Source: Nitrincola lacisaponensis (GTDB lineage Bacteria > Pseudomonadota > Gammaproteobacteria > Pseudomonadales > Balneatricaceae). Taken from it: a DNA stretch of 64,000 nucleotides. The first letter of the stretch is position 1. Every line of letters starts with the position of its first letter. Under the pieces are notes generated by a model. The model worked only from the letters and a program-made list of their open reading frames with translations, made no database searches and was not told where the DNA came from. Shown in pieces: positions 25,483 through 34,469 of this stretch. The stretch lies in NCBI RefSeq assembly GCF_000691225.1, contig NZ_JMSZ01000032.1:62001-126000 (forward strand), read 5' to 3'. The position numbers were made by a program, and so were the translations under genes.

Positions 25483-26634
25483 ATGGGCCGGATTCTTTAT
25501 GCATATTTATATGCTGCGTCTATCTGTCTGATAGTTCTATCGACAACGGCGCAGGCATCATCAATCAACACCTCATCCGGCTTTAATATGCCACCGGGTG
25601 TCACCGAAATCAGCCGCGAAGTCTATAGCCTGCATATGACCATTCTGTGGATCTGTGTGGCAATTGCGGTCGTGGTATTCGGGGTGATGTTCTATTCACT
25701 GATCGTGTACCGCAAATCCAAAGGTGCCAAACCGGCCCACTTTCATGAAAACACCACGGTGGAGATTATCTGGACAGCTGTTCCACTGGTGATTCTGGTG
25801 CTGATGGCGGTTCCTGCCACGGCAACACTGAAAAAAATGTATGACACCTCGGATGCCGAACTGGATGTATTGGTGACCGGCTACCAGTGGCGTTGGCGCT
25901 ATGAGTATCTGGAGGAGGATGTCAGCTTCTTCAGCAACCTGGCGACACCGCGTGAGCAGATCTATGAAGCTGAAGAAAAAGGCGATTTTTACCTGGTTGA
26001 AGTGGATGAACCCATGGTGGTACCCACCGGTGTCAAAGTCCGCTTGTTGCTCACGGCCAATGATGTCATTCACTCCTGGTGGGTGCCTGATCTGGCAGTT
26101 AAAAAAGATGCCATTCCCGGTTTTATCAATGAAACCTGGTTCAAGGTGGATGAGCCAGGTATTTACCGTGGGCAATGTGCCGAACTCTGTGGTCGGGATC
26201 ATGCCTTTATGCCGATCGAGGTGAAGGCGGTATCACCAGATGAGTATCAGCTGTGGTTAGCCAGTCGCCGTGAAGCGGCAGAGGCGGAAGTGGCGGGTGC
26301 CGACCGTGAATGGTCCCTGGATGAGTTGATGGAGCGTGGTGCCGGTACATACAACACCTACTGTGCTGCCTGTCATCAGCCTCAGGGACAAGGCTTGCCG
26401 CCGATGTTCCCGGCACTGGCTGGTGTTGGTATGTCAGTGGATCCGGACGGGTTGCGGGCTCATAAGGAGATCGTTCTGTATGGCAAAACAGGCACAGCGA
26501 TGCCAGCGTTTGGCAGTACGCTGTCTGCGGCAGAGCTGGCAGCAGTTATTACCTATGAACGTAATGCCTGGGGCAATGATACCGGTGACCTGATTCAGCC
26601 ATCGGCGATACGTGCCATGCTGGAATCACAATAA
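25483..26634 (+). CDS. coxB: Cytochrome c oxidase subunit II with fused cytochrome c domain
   Basis: A 383-residue protein. A signal segment is followed by two helices (about 48-71 and 88-112), then the cupredoxin CuA domain with VIHSWWVPDL and GQCAELCGRDHAFM (two Cys, Glu, His, Met ligands). A C-terminal c-type haem site CAACH (about 289-293) has a distal Met in GTAMPAFG. This is the caa3-type form, in which electrons pass from c-haem to CuA. AGGAGGGG at 25471-25478 gives the start; TTG at 25480 is one codon earlier. It opens the oxidase operon. Confidence 0.93.
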   Translation: MGRILYAYLYAASICLIVLSTTAQASSINTSSGFNMPPGVTEISREVYSLHMTILWICVAIAVVVFGVMFYSLIVYRKSKGAKPAHFHENTTVEIIWTAVPLVILVLMAVPATATLKKMYDTSDAELDVLVTGYQWRWRYEYLEEDVSFFSNLATPREQIYEAEEKGDFYLVEVDEPMVVPTGVKVRLLLTANDVIHSWWVPDLAVKKDAIPGFINETWFKVDEPGIYRGQCAELCGRDHAFMPIEVKAVSPDEYQLWLASRREAAEAEVAGADREWSLDELMERGAGTYNTYCAACHQPQGQGLPPMFPALAGVGMSVDPDGLRAHKEIVLYGKTGTAMPAFGSTLSAAELAAVITYERNAWGNDTGDLIQPSAIRAMLESQ

Positions 26635-26649
26635 CAAGAGGACTGGACG

Positions 26650-28296
26650 ATGGCATCTGAAACTTCACAGGCAACTCTTCACTCCAGTGTCAGTGATGTC
26701 GCCGCAGGCGGTGCAGCACACGCCAGTCATGGGCCTACCGGGCTGTTGCGCTGGCTGGTGACCACCAATCACAAAGAGATCGGCTCGCTCTATCTGATTT
26801 TCTCACTGGTAATGCTGTTTATCGGTGGCAGCATGGCCCTGGTGATTCGGGCTGAACTTTTCCAGCCGGGTATGCAGTATGTGCAGCCGGAATTCTTTAA
26901 CCAGATGACCACCATGCATGGTCTGATCATGGTGTTTGGTGCGATCATGCCAGCCTTTGTCGGGTTGGCCAACTGGATGATACCGATGCAGATCGGTGCG
27001 CCGGATATGGCCTTGCCGCGCCTGAATAACTTCAGTTTCTGGTTGCTGCCGGTTGCCTTCGGCATTCTGTTATCAACACTGTTTATGGAAGGGGGTGGGC
27101 CTAACTTTGGCTGGACCTTCTATGCACCTCTGTCGACCACCTTTGCGCCGCCCTCAACCAGCTTCTTTATCATGTCGATCCATCTGGCGGGTATCAGCTC
27201 GATCCTGGGTGCGATCAATATTATTGCGACCATCCTCAACCTGCGTACCCCGGGCATGCGCTTGATGGATATGTCCCTGTTTGTCTGGACCTGGCTGATC
27301 ACGGCCTTCCTGCTGATTGCCGTCATGCCGGTACTGGCCGGGGTGGTGACCATGATGCTGATGGATATTAACTTTGGCACCAGTTTCTTTGATGCCGCAG
27401 GTGGTGGCGATCCGGTGCTGTTCCAGCATCTGTTCTGGTTTTTCGGTCACCCTGAAGTGTACATCATGATTCTGCCGGCCTTTGGTATTGTCTCCCTGAT
27501 TGTCCCTACGTTCGCACGCAAGCGCCTGTTTGGCTACGCCTCCATGGTATACGCCACCGCTTCAATCGCACTGCTGTCATTTGTGGTGTGGGCGCATCAC
27601 ATGTTTACCGTTGGCTTGCCGCTTACGGCTGAGCTGTTCTTTATGTACTCAACCATGCTGATCGCGGTGCCTACCGGGGTCAAAGTGTTTAACTGGATTG
27701 CGACCCTGTTCCGGGGATCTATCACATTTGAAGTACCGATGCTGTTTGCACTGGGTTTTATTGTGATGTTTACCATTGGCGGGTTGTCCGGGGTCATGCT
27801 GGCAATTGTCCCGGCAGACTTCCAGTATCACGATACCTATTTTGTGGTGGCACATTTTCACTATGTGCTGGTTCCGGGAGCCCTGTTTGCCATTATGGCT
27901 GCGGTGTATTTCTGGCTGCCGAAGTGGACGGGTCACTATGCCAGTGAAACGCTGGGCAAATGGCATTTCTGGTTATCGGTGATAGGTGTGAATCTGACCT
28001 TTTTTCCGATGCATTTCTCGGGTCTGGCCGGGATGCCTCGGCGTATTCCTGACTATGCACTGCAGTTTGCCGACTTCAATATGATTTCGTCGATCGGCGG
28101 CTTTCTGTTTGGTTTCTCGCAACTGATTTTTGTCTGGGTGGTGATCAAGGCTGTTCGTGGTGGACGCAAAGCCCCTGCAAAAGCCTGGGAGGGCGCGGAA
28201 GGGCTGGAGTGGACGGTACCCAGTCCGGCACCTCTGCATACTTTTGATACACCGCCAGCCTATGACCCGCAAACAGATTCACCAAGCCGTCATTGA
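26650..28296 (+). CDS. coxA: Cytochrome c oxidase subunit I
   Basis: A 548-residue haem-copper oxidase with twelve helices. [14 protein letters not shown] holds a haem a ligand His, [15 protein letters not shown] the CuB His and cross-linked Tyr, WAHHMFTVG the two CuB His, and [13 protein letters not shown] the haem ligands. The GHPEVY tyrosine and the Lys in the K-channel region (SYTPTG-like area) fit the A-type oxidase. It reduces oxygen to water and pumps protons. Start is 15 bases after coxB, with AGAGGA upstream. Confidence 0.95.
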   Translation: MASETSQATLHSSVSDVAAGGAAHASHGPTGLLRWLVTTNHKEIGSLYLIFSLVMLFIGGSMALVIRAELFQPGMQYVQPEFFNQMTTMHGLIMVFGAIMPAFVGLANWMIPMQIGAPDMALPRLNNFSFWLLPVAFGILLSTLFMEGGGPNFGWTFYAPLSTTFAPPSTSFFIMSIHLAGISSILGAINIIATILNLRTPGMRLMDMSLFVWTWLITAFLLIAVMPVLAGVVTMMLMDINFGTSFFDAAGGGDPVLFQHLFWFFGHPEVYIMILPAFGIVSLIVPTFARKRLFGYASMVYATASIALLSFVVWAHHMFTVGLPLTAELFFMYSTMLIAVPTGVKVFNWIATLFRGSITFEVPMLFALGFIVMFTIGGLSGVMLAIVPADFQYHDTYFVVAHFHYVLVPGALFAIMAAVYFWLPKWTGHYASETLGKWHFWLSVIGVNLTFFPMHFSGLAGMPRRIPDYALQFADFNMISSIGGFLFGFSQLIFVWVVIKAVRGGRKAPAKAWEGAEGLEWTVPSPAPLHTFDTPPAYDPQTDSPSRH

Positions 28297-28311
28297 GCAC
28301 AGGAGGGGGAT

Positions 28312-28872
28312 ATGGATCAGCAACAGCGACAGGCCGGGGTTCAGCGCACTGTCATCCGTACGCTCTGGGTGCTGTTGGGCATGGTGGGCTTTACGGTTGC
28401 GTTAGTGCCCTTGTACGACGTGTTTTGTGAGATTACCGGTCTGAATGGCAAAACGGCTGATTCGGCACAGGTGATCAGCGCACAGGGAGTTGACGACTCG
28501 CGAGAAGTCAGGGTTCAACTGGTGACACGTTCCGGTAATGGATTGCCCTGGAGACTGGTAGCGCTGGACCCGGTGGTTACGGTACATCCGGGACAAATTT
28601 CACAGGTGCGTTTTGAGTTTACCAATGTGGGTGAACAGCAGAGTTCGGGCCGAGCTGTACCCAGTGTCAGCCCGTCTGCCGGTGCCCGGCATTTTCGCAA
28701 AATGGAGTGTTTCTGCTTCGAACAGCAATGGCTTCAGCCGGGTGAGTCGATGCAGTTGCCGCTGGTGTTTCAGGTGGACCCGGATCTGCCCAAAGATATC
28801 CGTACCCTGACACTGGCCTATACCCTCTATCCGATGGACGAAGTGGTAGCCCTGGGAGGTTTCCGTGACTAG
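28312..28872 (+). CDS. ctaG: Cytochrome oxidase copper-insertion protein Cox11/CtaG
   Basis: A 186-residue protein with one N-terminal helix and a periplasmic domain. VPLYDVFCEITGLNGK near residues 25-40 and KMECFCFEQQWL near 123-134 carry the copper-binding Cys pair (CFC). Cox11 delivers copper to the CuB site of subunit I. AGGAGGGG precedes the ATG. It overlaps the subunit III gene by eight bases. Confidence 0.92.
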   Translation: MDQQQRQAGVQRTVIRTLWVLLGMVGFTVALVPLYDVFCEITGLNGKTADSAQVISAQGVDDSREVRVQLVTRSGNGLPWRLVALDPVVTVHPGQISQVRFEFTNVGEQQSSGRAVPSVSPSAGARHFRKMECFCFEQQWLQPGESMQLPLVFQVDPDLPKDIRTLTLAYTLYPMDEVVALGGFRD

Positions 28873-29722
28873 TCAATATTATGTTCCGCCAACCAGTAAA
28901 TGGCCGATTATTGCAGTAGTGGTACTTGGCAGTACTGCGGTAGGTGCCGGTGCCTTAATGAGTTATGGCAGTGGGCTGCCGTTTCTGCTGGCCGGACTGG
29001 TCGGGATTGCCTTTGTCATGTATGGCTGGTTCCGTGATGTGGTGAATGAATCCATGGGGGGCTTGTATGACAGTCAAATGGACCGCTCATTTCGACAGGG
29101 TATGGGATGGTTCATTTTTTCTGAAGTCATGTTTTTTGCAGCCTTTTTTGGTGCACTCTTCTACATACGTGTATTTGCCTTGCCCTGGCTGGACGGGCAG
29201 GGGGCCAAGGGTATCACCGCCTTGCTCTGGCCAGACTTCAGTGCCAGCTGGCCACTGATGCAAACACCGGATCCATCCATCGGAGGACCTCAGGCGATCA
29301 TCAATCCCTGGACACTGCCGCTTATTAATACCCTGTTACTGGTTTCCTCCAGTGTCACCCTGACCATTGCACATCACGCTCTGAAAGCCGGTGAGCGCGT
29401 GAAACTGCGTAACTGGCTGATCGCCACGCTGGTGTTAGGCCTGGTATTTCTGGTGATTCAGGGAATTGAATACGTCGAAGCCTGGACTCAGCTGGGTTTG
29501 ACTCTGCAGGCCGGTATTTATGGATCAACCTTCTTCCTGTTGACCGGATTTCACGGACTGCATGTCACCATTGGAGCCATTGTGCTGGCAGTCTTGCTGG
29601 TACGTGTGTTGAAAGGCCATTTCAGCGCAGACAATCACTTTGCATTCGAAGCAGGTGCCTGGTACTGGCACTTTGTGGATGTCGTGTGGATTGGTTTATT
29701 TCTGTTTGTTTATGTCTTCTGA
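28865..29722 (+). CDS. coxC: Cytochrome c oxidase subunit III
   Basis: A 285-residue membrane protein with seven helices. GMGWFIFSEVMFFAAFFGAL, LLVSSSVTLTIAHHALK, FLLTGFHGLHVTIGA and WYWHFVDVVWIGLFLFVY are subunit III hallmarks. The start is GTG at 28865, with GGGAGG four bases upstream, inside the last codons of ctaG. It stabilises the oxidase and may limit its turnover-linked inactivation. Confidence 0.94.
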   Translation: MTSQYYVPPTSKWPIIAVVVLGSTAVGAGALMSYGSGLPFLLAGLVGIAFVMYGWFRDVVNESMGGLYDSQMDRSFRQGMGWFIFSEVMFFAAFFGALFYIRVFALPWLDGQGAKGITALLWPDFSASWPLMQTPDPSIGGPQAIINPWTLPLINTLLLVSSSVTLTIAHHALKAGERVKLRNWLIATLVLGLVFLVIQGIEYVEAWTQLGLTLQAGIYGSTFFLLTGFHGLHVTIGAIVLAVLLVRVLKGHFSADNHFAFEAGAWYWHFVDVVWIGLFLFVYVF

Positions 29723-29724
29723 GG

Positions 29725-29913
29725 TCAGGTCAAAATGCCCTGGGTGAAGCCGTACAGCAAGAGCGCCATCAGCAGAACTGCCAGGATGACACGGAATGTC
29801 AGAGAGGTCAGCGTACGTCGGGAGCGTGACGCATCCTTCAGCATAAAACCTGCACCTGCCGCCAGGCTGATCAGCATGGCCAGAAAAGTTACCGCAATCG
29901 CCAGTTTGAGCAC
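29725..29913 (-). CDS. DUF2909 twin-transmembrane protein
   Basis: A 62-residue protein with two helices: LKLAIAVTFLAMLISLAAGA and LTFRVILAVLLMALLLYGF, joined by a basic DASRSRRTL loop. This is the DUF2909 family, commonly found inverted inside cytochrome oxidase clusters of Pseudomonas and relatives, as here between coxC and the SURF1 gene. Start GTG at 29913 has GGAG six bases before it. Its stop is two bases from the coxC stop. Function is unknown. Confidence 0.8.
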   Translation of the reverse strand: MLKLAIAVTFLAMLISLAAGAGFMLKDASRSRRTLTSLTFRVILAVLLMALLLYGFTQGILT

Positions 29914-30673
29914 AGAGCACTCCAGCCAAGAGGTTTATCAACAGAACGCCAGTCGATCAAAATTGCGTTCACAGGTCAAGTCTTTCCGGTCCCGCTCAGG
30001 GTTATGGTTTTGGTGGAGCCTATGGATCAGTCTGATACTGCTGGGTCTGGTACTGGCTCACTGGCAGTGGCAACGCGCCGATGAAAAAACTCAATTGCTG
30101 GCTCAGCAAGCAGCGGCTGAGCATCTGACCAACCCAACAGACCTGCCAGAGAACCTCTCGCGCCTTACATTAACCGGGCAGTATTTGGCAGACCAGACGC
30201 TGTGGCTGGATAACCGTATTTATCAGGGGCAGGTTGGCGTTGCGGTCTTGACCCCGCTGCAAACAGATACCGGACACTGGTGGCTTATTCAGCGCGGTTT
30301 CATTCCCACAGCGGTGGATCGACGCATTGAACCTGTGGTCGAGACACCTGCCGGTGACGTGCAACTCTCCGGTATATGGCAGCGACTGGAAACAGGGTAC
30401 TGGGTGCTGGGCGACAACCTTGAGGGTAACCGGTTGCAGTCACTGGATTTAAGCCCCTGGTCCCATCTGCCAGGTGAAGTGTTTCAGGGCGTCGTGCATC
30501 AGACAGAGGGGGCTGGCCATACAGTGTCCTGGTGGCAGCCCAGCCAAATGCCACCGGAGCGTCATATTGCCTATGCCGTACAGTGGCTCAGCCTTGCATT
30601 GATGGCGTTGATTGTGGCCGTTGCAGGGCAGCGCAAGCTCTGGGGACGTTCAGCACAACAGGAGGCTCGGTGA
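29906..30673 (+). CDS. SURF1-family oxidase assembly factor
   Basis: About 255 residues with helices at both ends: WWSLWISLILLGLVLAHWQW near the N-terminus and a C-terminal segment (AVQWLSLALMALIVAVAG). RLTLTGQYLADQTLWLDNR, WWLIQRGFIPTA and VQLSGIWQRLETG are SURF1/Shy1 features. The family helps insert haem a into subunit I. The start is uncertain: TTG 29906 and TTG 29963 are both possible and no clear ribosome site was seen. Frames beginning further upstream run over the opposite-strand DUF2909 gene. Confidence 0.82.
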   Translation: MSTEHSSQEVYQQNASRSKLRSQVKSFRSRSGLWFWWSLWISLILLGLVLAHWQWQRADEKTQLLAQQAAAEHLTNPTDLPENLSRLTLTGQYLADQTLWLDNRIYQGQVGVAVLTPLQTDTGHWWLIQRGFIPTAVDRRIEPVVETPAGDVQLSGIWQRLETGYWVLGDNLEGNRLQSLDLSPWSHLPGEVFQGVVHQTEGAGHTVSWWQPSQMPPERHIAYAVQWLSLALMALIVAVAGQRKLWGRSAQQEAR

Positions 30674-31173
30674 TGAAGTCGCGTATTCAGCTGCTGTTAT
30701 TGATCATGATTCTGGGGGCACCTATGCCGGTTGCCTGGGCAATGTTGCACTGGCAGGTCGGCATTCCTGAAGGGCATGTGGCGCGCGGCGAGTTACAGCA
30801 TAACCTGCCACCCTTGTCTGCATGGCCGTTACAAGATCATCCCGAGGGGCGCTGGCTGTTAATCTGGAGTGCTCCAGCCGTTTGTGATGTGACGTGTCAG
30901 GCCGAAGCCGATCGCTGGTGGCGTATGCACCGGGCCATGGGGCGTCAGGCGGCACGGGTGGAAAGAGTACGTTTAAGTGAACAGGAGCAGACACTGCTGC
31001 CGGGTGAAACACTGGCATTGTGGCAGTCAGCCAGACTGCCGGGTGTTGAAGACTATCAGGTCTGGCTGGCGGATCCTCAGGGAAATATCGTCACACGCTA
31101 TCCGGCCGGTGTGGATCTTAGAGCAGTGCACAAGGACCTTGAGCATTTGCTCAAGCGCAATCCTGAATCGTGA
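30673..31173 (+). CDS. Membrane-anchored thioredoxin-like protein of the oxidase cluster
   Basis: A 166-residue protein with an N-terminal anchor (LLLLIMILGAPMPVAWAML) and a periplasmic part. RWLLIWSAPAVCDVTCQAEA has a CDVTC pair placed like the metal or redox cysteines of SCO1/thioredoxin folds, and a late VWLADPQGNIVTRYP matches the SCO strand pattern DPQGNI. No typical SCO CxxxC-His pattern was verified. GGAGGC lies six bases before the ATG, which overlaps the SURF1 stop. Copper handling for the oxidase is plausible but inferred; a separate sco gene is absent. Confidence 0.7.
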   Translation: MKSRIQLLLLIMILGAPMPVAWAMLHWQVGIPEGHVARGELQHNLPPLSAWPLQDHPEGRWLLIWSAPAVCDVTCQAEADRWWRMHRAMGRQAARVERVRLSEQEQTLLPGETLALWQSARLPGVEDYQVWLADPQGNIVTRYPAGVDLRAVHKDLEHLLKRNPES

Positions 31174-31218
31174 GCGTGTATAGATGGATACTTTAGCGGG
31201 CTAGCACAGGGGTAAACC

Positions 31219-32268
31219 ATGCAAACAACTCAACATCAGAGTCTGCCACCATCTGTTAACCGGGCTATGCTCCTGGCGGGCTCAGGGGTGGTTTTCACGC
31301 TGATTGTGATTCTGGTGGGTGTCTGGACCCGTCTGGTTGATGCAGGTCTGGGATGTCCAGACTGGCCGGGGTGTTATGGAGCCTGGGTGGTTCCGGATGC
31401 AGAGCGCGCGGCCGGTTTTGCGCCTCACAAACCACTGGACCCGTTCAAGGCCTGGGTTGAAATGACGCACCGTTATATCGCCTCAGCTCTGGGCTTGCTG
31501 GCGCTGGTGCTGGCCTGGCTGGGCTGGAAGCATCGTCGACTGGCAGGTTATCCCACCGCGATCAGCTTTATTCTGCTGGGTGTTATCTGTCTGCAGGGTG
31601 CCTTTGGCGCCTGGACTGTCACGCTGAAGCTTTGGCCTCAGGTAGTGACATTGCATTTGTTGGGTGGATTCAGCGTATTGGCGCTGTTCTTCTGGTTATT
31701 TCTCAGGTTGCGAGCTTATCGACAATCAGCTGCGGTGCCTCGCTCGGCTCCCCGGTTGTGGTGGGTGGTCGCCGGAATGCTGGTTTGGCAGGTGGCGTTG
31801 GGCGGCTGGACATCCAGTAACTATGCCGGCATTGCCTGTACCGGGTTCCCGACCTGCAATAATGAATGGTGGCCAGGCTATATGGACTTTGCAGAAGGCT
31901 TTCATCTGACCCAGGAAGTGGGGCCAAATTATCTGCACGGACAGCTGCACGCGGGAGCGCGTACGGCTATTCACTACACCCACCGGCTAGGTGCACTGGT
32001 GTTGGGTCTGGGGCTTTTGTGGCTGTTTTATATCTACCGACACCAGCCAGTAGCACGTCCCTGGCTACTGGCATCAGTATTGACCTGGTTGCTTCAGGTA
32101 TCACTCGGCATCATTCTGGTACTGAATGCGTTGCCCATGTCGGTGGCGCTGTTGCATACCGCCGGTGCTGCCGCGCTGATGTTGTTACTGCTTCGCAGTG
32201 GCTGGCAACTGGGTTGCCTTGAATCCCGATCCACAACGATGCTTTACAGGAAGGTGGCCCATGCGTAA
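31219..32268 (+). CDS. ctaA: Haem A synthase, COX15/CtaA family
   Basis: A 349-residue membrane protein with eight helices. VGVWTRLVDAGLGCPDWPGCYG is split around a conserved Cys pair, EMTHRYIASALGLLAL holds a haem His, and HTAGAAALMLLL another. The second-half ALGGWTSSNYAGIACTGFPTC carries the second Cys pair. The enzyme oxidises the haem O methyl group to give haem A for the oxidase. AGGGG precedes the ATG. It overlaps ctaB by eight bases. Confidence 0.9.
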   Translation: MQTTQHQSLPPSVNRAMLLAGSGVVFTLIVILVGVWTRLVDAGLGCPDWPGCYGAWVVPDAERAAGFAPHKPLDPFKAWVEMTHRYIASALGLLALVLAWLGWKHRRLAGYPTAISFILLGVICLQGAFGAWTVTLKLWPQVVTLHLLGGFSVLALFFWLFLRLRAYRQSAAVPRSAPRLWWVVAGMLVWQVALGGWTSSNYAGIACTGFPTCNNEWWPGYMDFAEGFHLTQEVGPNYLHGQLHAGARTAIHYTHRLGALVLGLGLLWLFYIYRHQPVARPWLLASVLTWLLQVSLGIILVLNALPMSVALLHTAGAAALMLLLLRSGWQLGCLESRSTTMLYRKVAHA

Positions 32269-33181
32269 TTCAGAACTGCTGTTGTCATCCCGACAGGAAT
32301 TGAATCGCTATACGGTGATGATTCAAGACTATCTGGAATTAGGTAAGCCACGTGTGGTCCTGGTGATGCTGGTCTGTGCGGCGGTTGGTATGGCATTGGC
32401 TGTACCGGGTCTGCCCGATCCGATCATTATGCTGCTGGGACTGAGCGGGATTGGTCTGTCTGCGATGGGTGCTGCAGCATTTAATCATTTGCTGGATCAG
32501 CGTCTGGACAAACTGATGCTCAGAACGTCACGTCGCCCTTTGGCCGATGGACGCATTCAGGCCTGGCAGGCAGCACTGTTCGCCAGCCTGCTGTCAGCCT
32601 GTGGCTTGTCACTGTTATGGTGGAGTGTAAATCCTCTGACAGCTCAACTGACAGCTGCTGCGTTATTGGGATACGCAGTGATCTATACCGCGTTCCTGAA
32701 ACATGCCACCCCGCAAAATATCACCATCGGCGGTCTGGCTGGTGCGGCTCCTCCTTTGCTGGGGTGGACCGCCATGAGTGGACAGATTGCACCGGATGCC
32801 CTGCTGTTGGTGCTGATTATTTTCGCCTGGACACCTCCGCATTTCTGGGCACTGGCATTACACAAACGGGATGAGTATGCCCGTGCGGGTGTACCCATGC
32901 TGCCGGTGACACATGGTGTTGATTTTACCCGCTTGCAAATCTGGCTGTATGGCTGGCTGACGGTGGCTGCAACCCTGCTGCCGTTCGCAACCGGCATGAG
33001 CGGCCTGGTGTACCTCTTCGGTGCGGTGCTGCTGAATATTCGTTTTATGTACTGGAACTGGAAAGTCTGGCGAGGTCAGGATCCTGCTGCACCGCTGTCG
33101 GCATTCTGGTTCTCCATACGCTACATACTCTATCTGTTTGCCTGGTTACTGATTGATCATTATCTGAAAGGAGTGCTTTGA
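32261..33181 (+). CDS. ctaB: Protohaem IX farnesyltransferase (haem O synthase)
   Basis: A 306-residue UbiA-superfamily prenyltransferase with about nine helices. The first Asp-rich motif is NHLLDQRLDKLM and is followed by RTSRRPLADGR; HATPQNITIGGLAGAAPPLLGW and WTPPHFWALALHKRDEY complete the family pattern. It makes haem O, the substrate for ctaA. ATG at 32261 has CAGGAAGG upstream and overlaps ctaA, giving tight coupling. It is the last gene of the oxidase operon. Confidence 0.92.
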   Translation: MRNSELLLSSRQELNRYTVMIQDYLELGKPRVVLVMLVCAAVGMALAVPGLPDPIIMLLGLSGIGLSAMGAAAFNHLLDQRLDKLMLRTSRRPLADGRIQAWQAALFASLLSACGLSLLWWSVNPLTAQLTAAALLGYAVIYTAFLKHATPQNITIGGLAGAAPPLLGWTAMSGQIAPDALLLVLIIFAWTPPHFWALALHKRDEYARAGVPMLPVTHGVDFTRLQIWLYGWLTVAATLLPFATGMSGLVYLFGAVLLNIRFMYWNWKVWRGQDPAAPLSAFWFSIRYILYLFAWLLIDHYLKGVL

Positions 33182-33267
33182 AACTATCAGGGTTCGTGCT
33201 GTCAAAATAACTATAACCAGATCGGGTATCTGGACAAACGGTGGCCTGGCCACCAAGGAGAAACACT

Positions 33268-33873
33268 ATGTTATTGCATCAAATCAGTGGTGTGATGTTT
33301 CACCAACAAAGTATCTGGAAAACGATCCGTGAGCGTAACTACACTATTCTCGAGTGTTATACCCATGCGTTAATCTGGCTGTGTGCCATCGCGCCAGTGT
33401 CTTTCTTTATCGGTACGACCCAGGTGGGCTGGAGTATTGGTATGGGGGATGCGGTACGACTGACGACATCCAGTGCCTTGATGATCGCCATTGTGTTTTA
33501 TATCGCGCTATTGGTGGGTGTGGCATTTATTGCACATGTCATCCACTGGATGGAAAAAACCTACGGCGCGGATTCAGATCTGGAACACTGCATGGTGCTG
33601 GCTACCTGTACAGCGACTCCGCTGCTGCTGGCTGGTATTACCGGCCTCTGGCCGATGCTCTGGTTTGTGGTTGGCGTAGGTCTGCTGGCGTTAGCCTATA
33701 CCGTGTATATTCTCTATTCAGGCGTGCCTGAATTAATGAATATTCCTGTAGACAGAGGCTTCATGTTCTCAACCTCCATTCTGACAGTCGGTATGGTGGT
33801 GTTGGTGAGCATGCTGGCGTCTACCGTTGTATTGTGGGATCTGGGGATCGCGCCAAGCTTTATTTCGGGTTAA
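33268..33873 (+). CDS. Yip1-family membrane protein
   Basis: A 201-residue protein with five hydrophobic segments. YTHALIWLCAIAPVSFFIGT, FYIALLVGVAFIAHVIHWME and LATCTATPLLLAGITGLWP match the Yip1/DUF1282 domain. AAGGAG lies seven bases before the ATG. Function in bacteria is not established. It stands alone between ctaB and a hairpin, downstream of the oxidase operon. Confidence 0.75.
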   Translation: MLLHQISGVMFHQQSIWKTIRERNYTILECYTHALIWLCAIAPVSFFIGTTQVGWSIGMGDAVRLTTSSALMIAIVFYIALLVGVAFIAHVIHWMEKTYGADSDLEHCMVLATCTATPLLLAGITGLWPMLWFVVGVGLLALAYTVYILYSGVPELMNIPVDRGFMFSTSILTVGMVVLVSMLASTVVLWDLGIAPSFISG

Positions 33874-33913
33874 GTACATCCAGGAGACAGGCGGCTGCGT
33901 AACTGTCACAATA

Positions 33914-33945
33914 CAGACTCCGGCGGGACGGGCCGCCGGAGTCTG
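33914..33945. terminator. Strong terminator hairpin
   Basis: A perfect 13-base GC-rich stem pairs 33914-33926 (CAGACTCCGGCGG) with 33933-33945, six-base loop. It ends the Yip1 gene. The T-content after the stem is only moderate. Confidence 0.8.
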
Positions 33946-33974
33946 TTGTCTTGCCTGGATACTGGAGGTGACGT

Positions 33975-34469
33975 GTGCGTAAATGGCGTTTGCCATTGAG
34001 TCTGGTTGCAGCTGCGCTGTTAGGGAGTGCAGTGCTCTGGGGGTTAAAGGAGTCCGAAGCTGCCAGAGCCTTGCCGACGGATCTGGTGTTGTCTGATATC
34101 ACCGGTCAACCGGTCAACCTGCAGACCTATCAAGGTCAGCCGCTGGTGATCAATTTCTGGGCTACCTGGTGTCCGCCGTGTGTGCGTGAAATGCCCTTGC
34201 TGGCTGAATATGCGCAACAGGATGGGGTGACGGTGGTATTGATTAATCAGGGTGAAAACGTTGAGACCATTCAGACCTATCTGGATCAGGCCGGCTTGAA
34301 CTTTGAGCATATGTTGCTGGACCCGCGTCAGACAGCCTTGCAAGCCATGCAAGTACGTGGTTTGCCAACCACGCTGTTTTTCGATGCTCAGGGGCGTCTG
34401 TTGAATGAGCATCTGGGTGAAGTGCATGAGCCGCAGTTGCAAGCCTTTATGCAACAGCAGCTGAAGTGA
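33975..34469 (+). CDS. TlpA-family thiol-disulfide oxidoreductase
   Basis: A 164-residue protein with an N-terminal signal anchor (LVAAALLGSAVLWGL) and a thioredoxin fold. The active site is WCPPC in FWATWCPPCVREMPLL, and the cis-proline loop is VRGLPTTLFFD. It would act on periplasmic dithiols, possibly in cytochrome maturation or oxidase copper-site reduction. The start is GTG at 33975, with GGAGG six bases before. It is convergent with the cardiolipin synthase gene, stop codons adjacent. Confidence 0.87.
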   Translation: MRKWRLPLSLVAAALLGSAVLWGLKESEAARALPTDLVLSDITGQPVNLQTYQGQPLVINFWATWCPPCVREMPLLAEYAQQDGVTVVLINQGENVETIQTYLDQAGLNFEHMLLDPRQTALQAMQVRGLPTTLFFDAQGRLLNEHLGEVHEPQLQAFMQQQLK

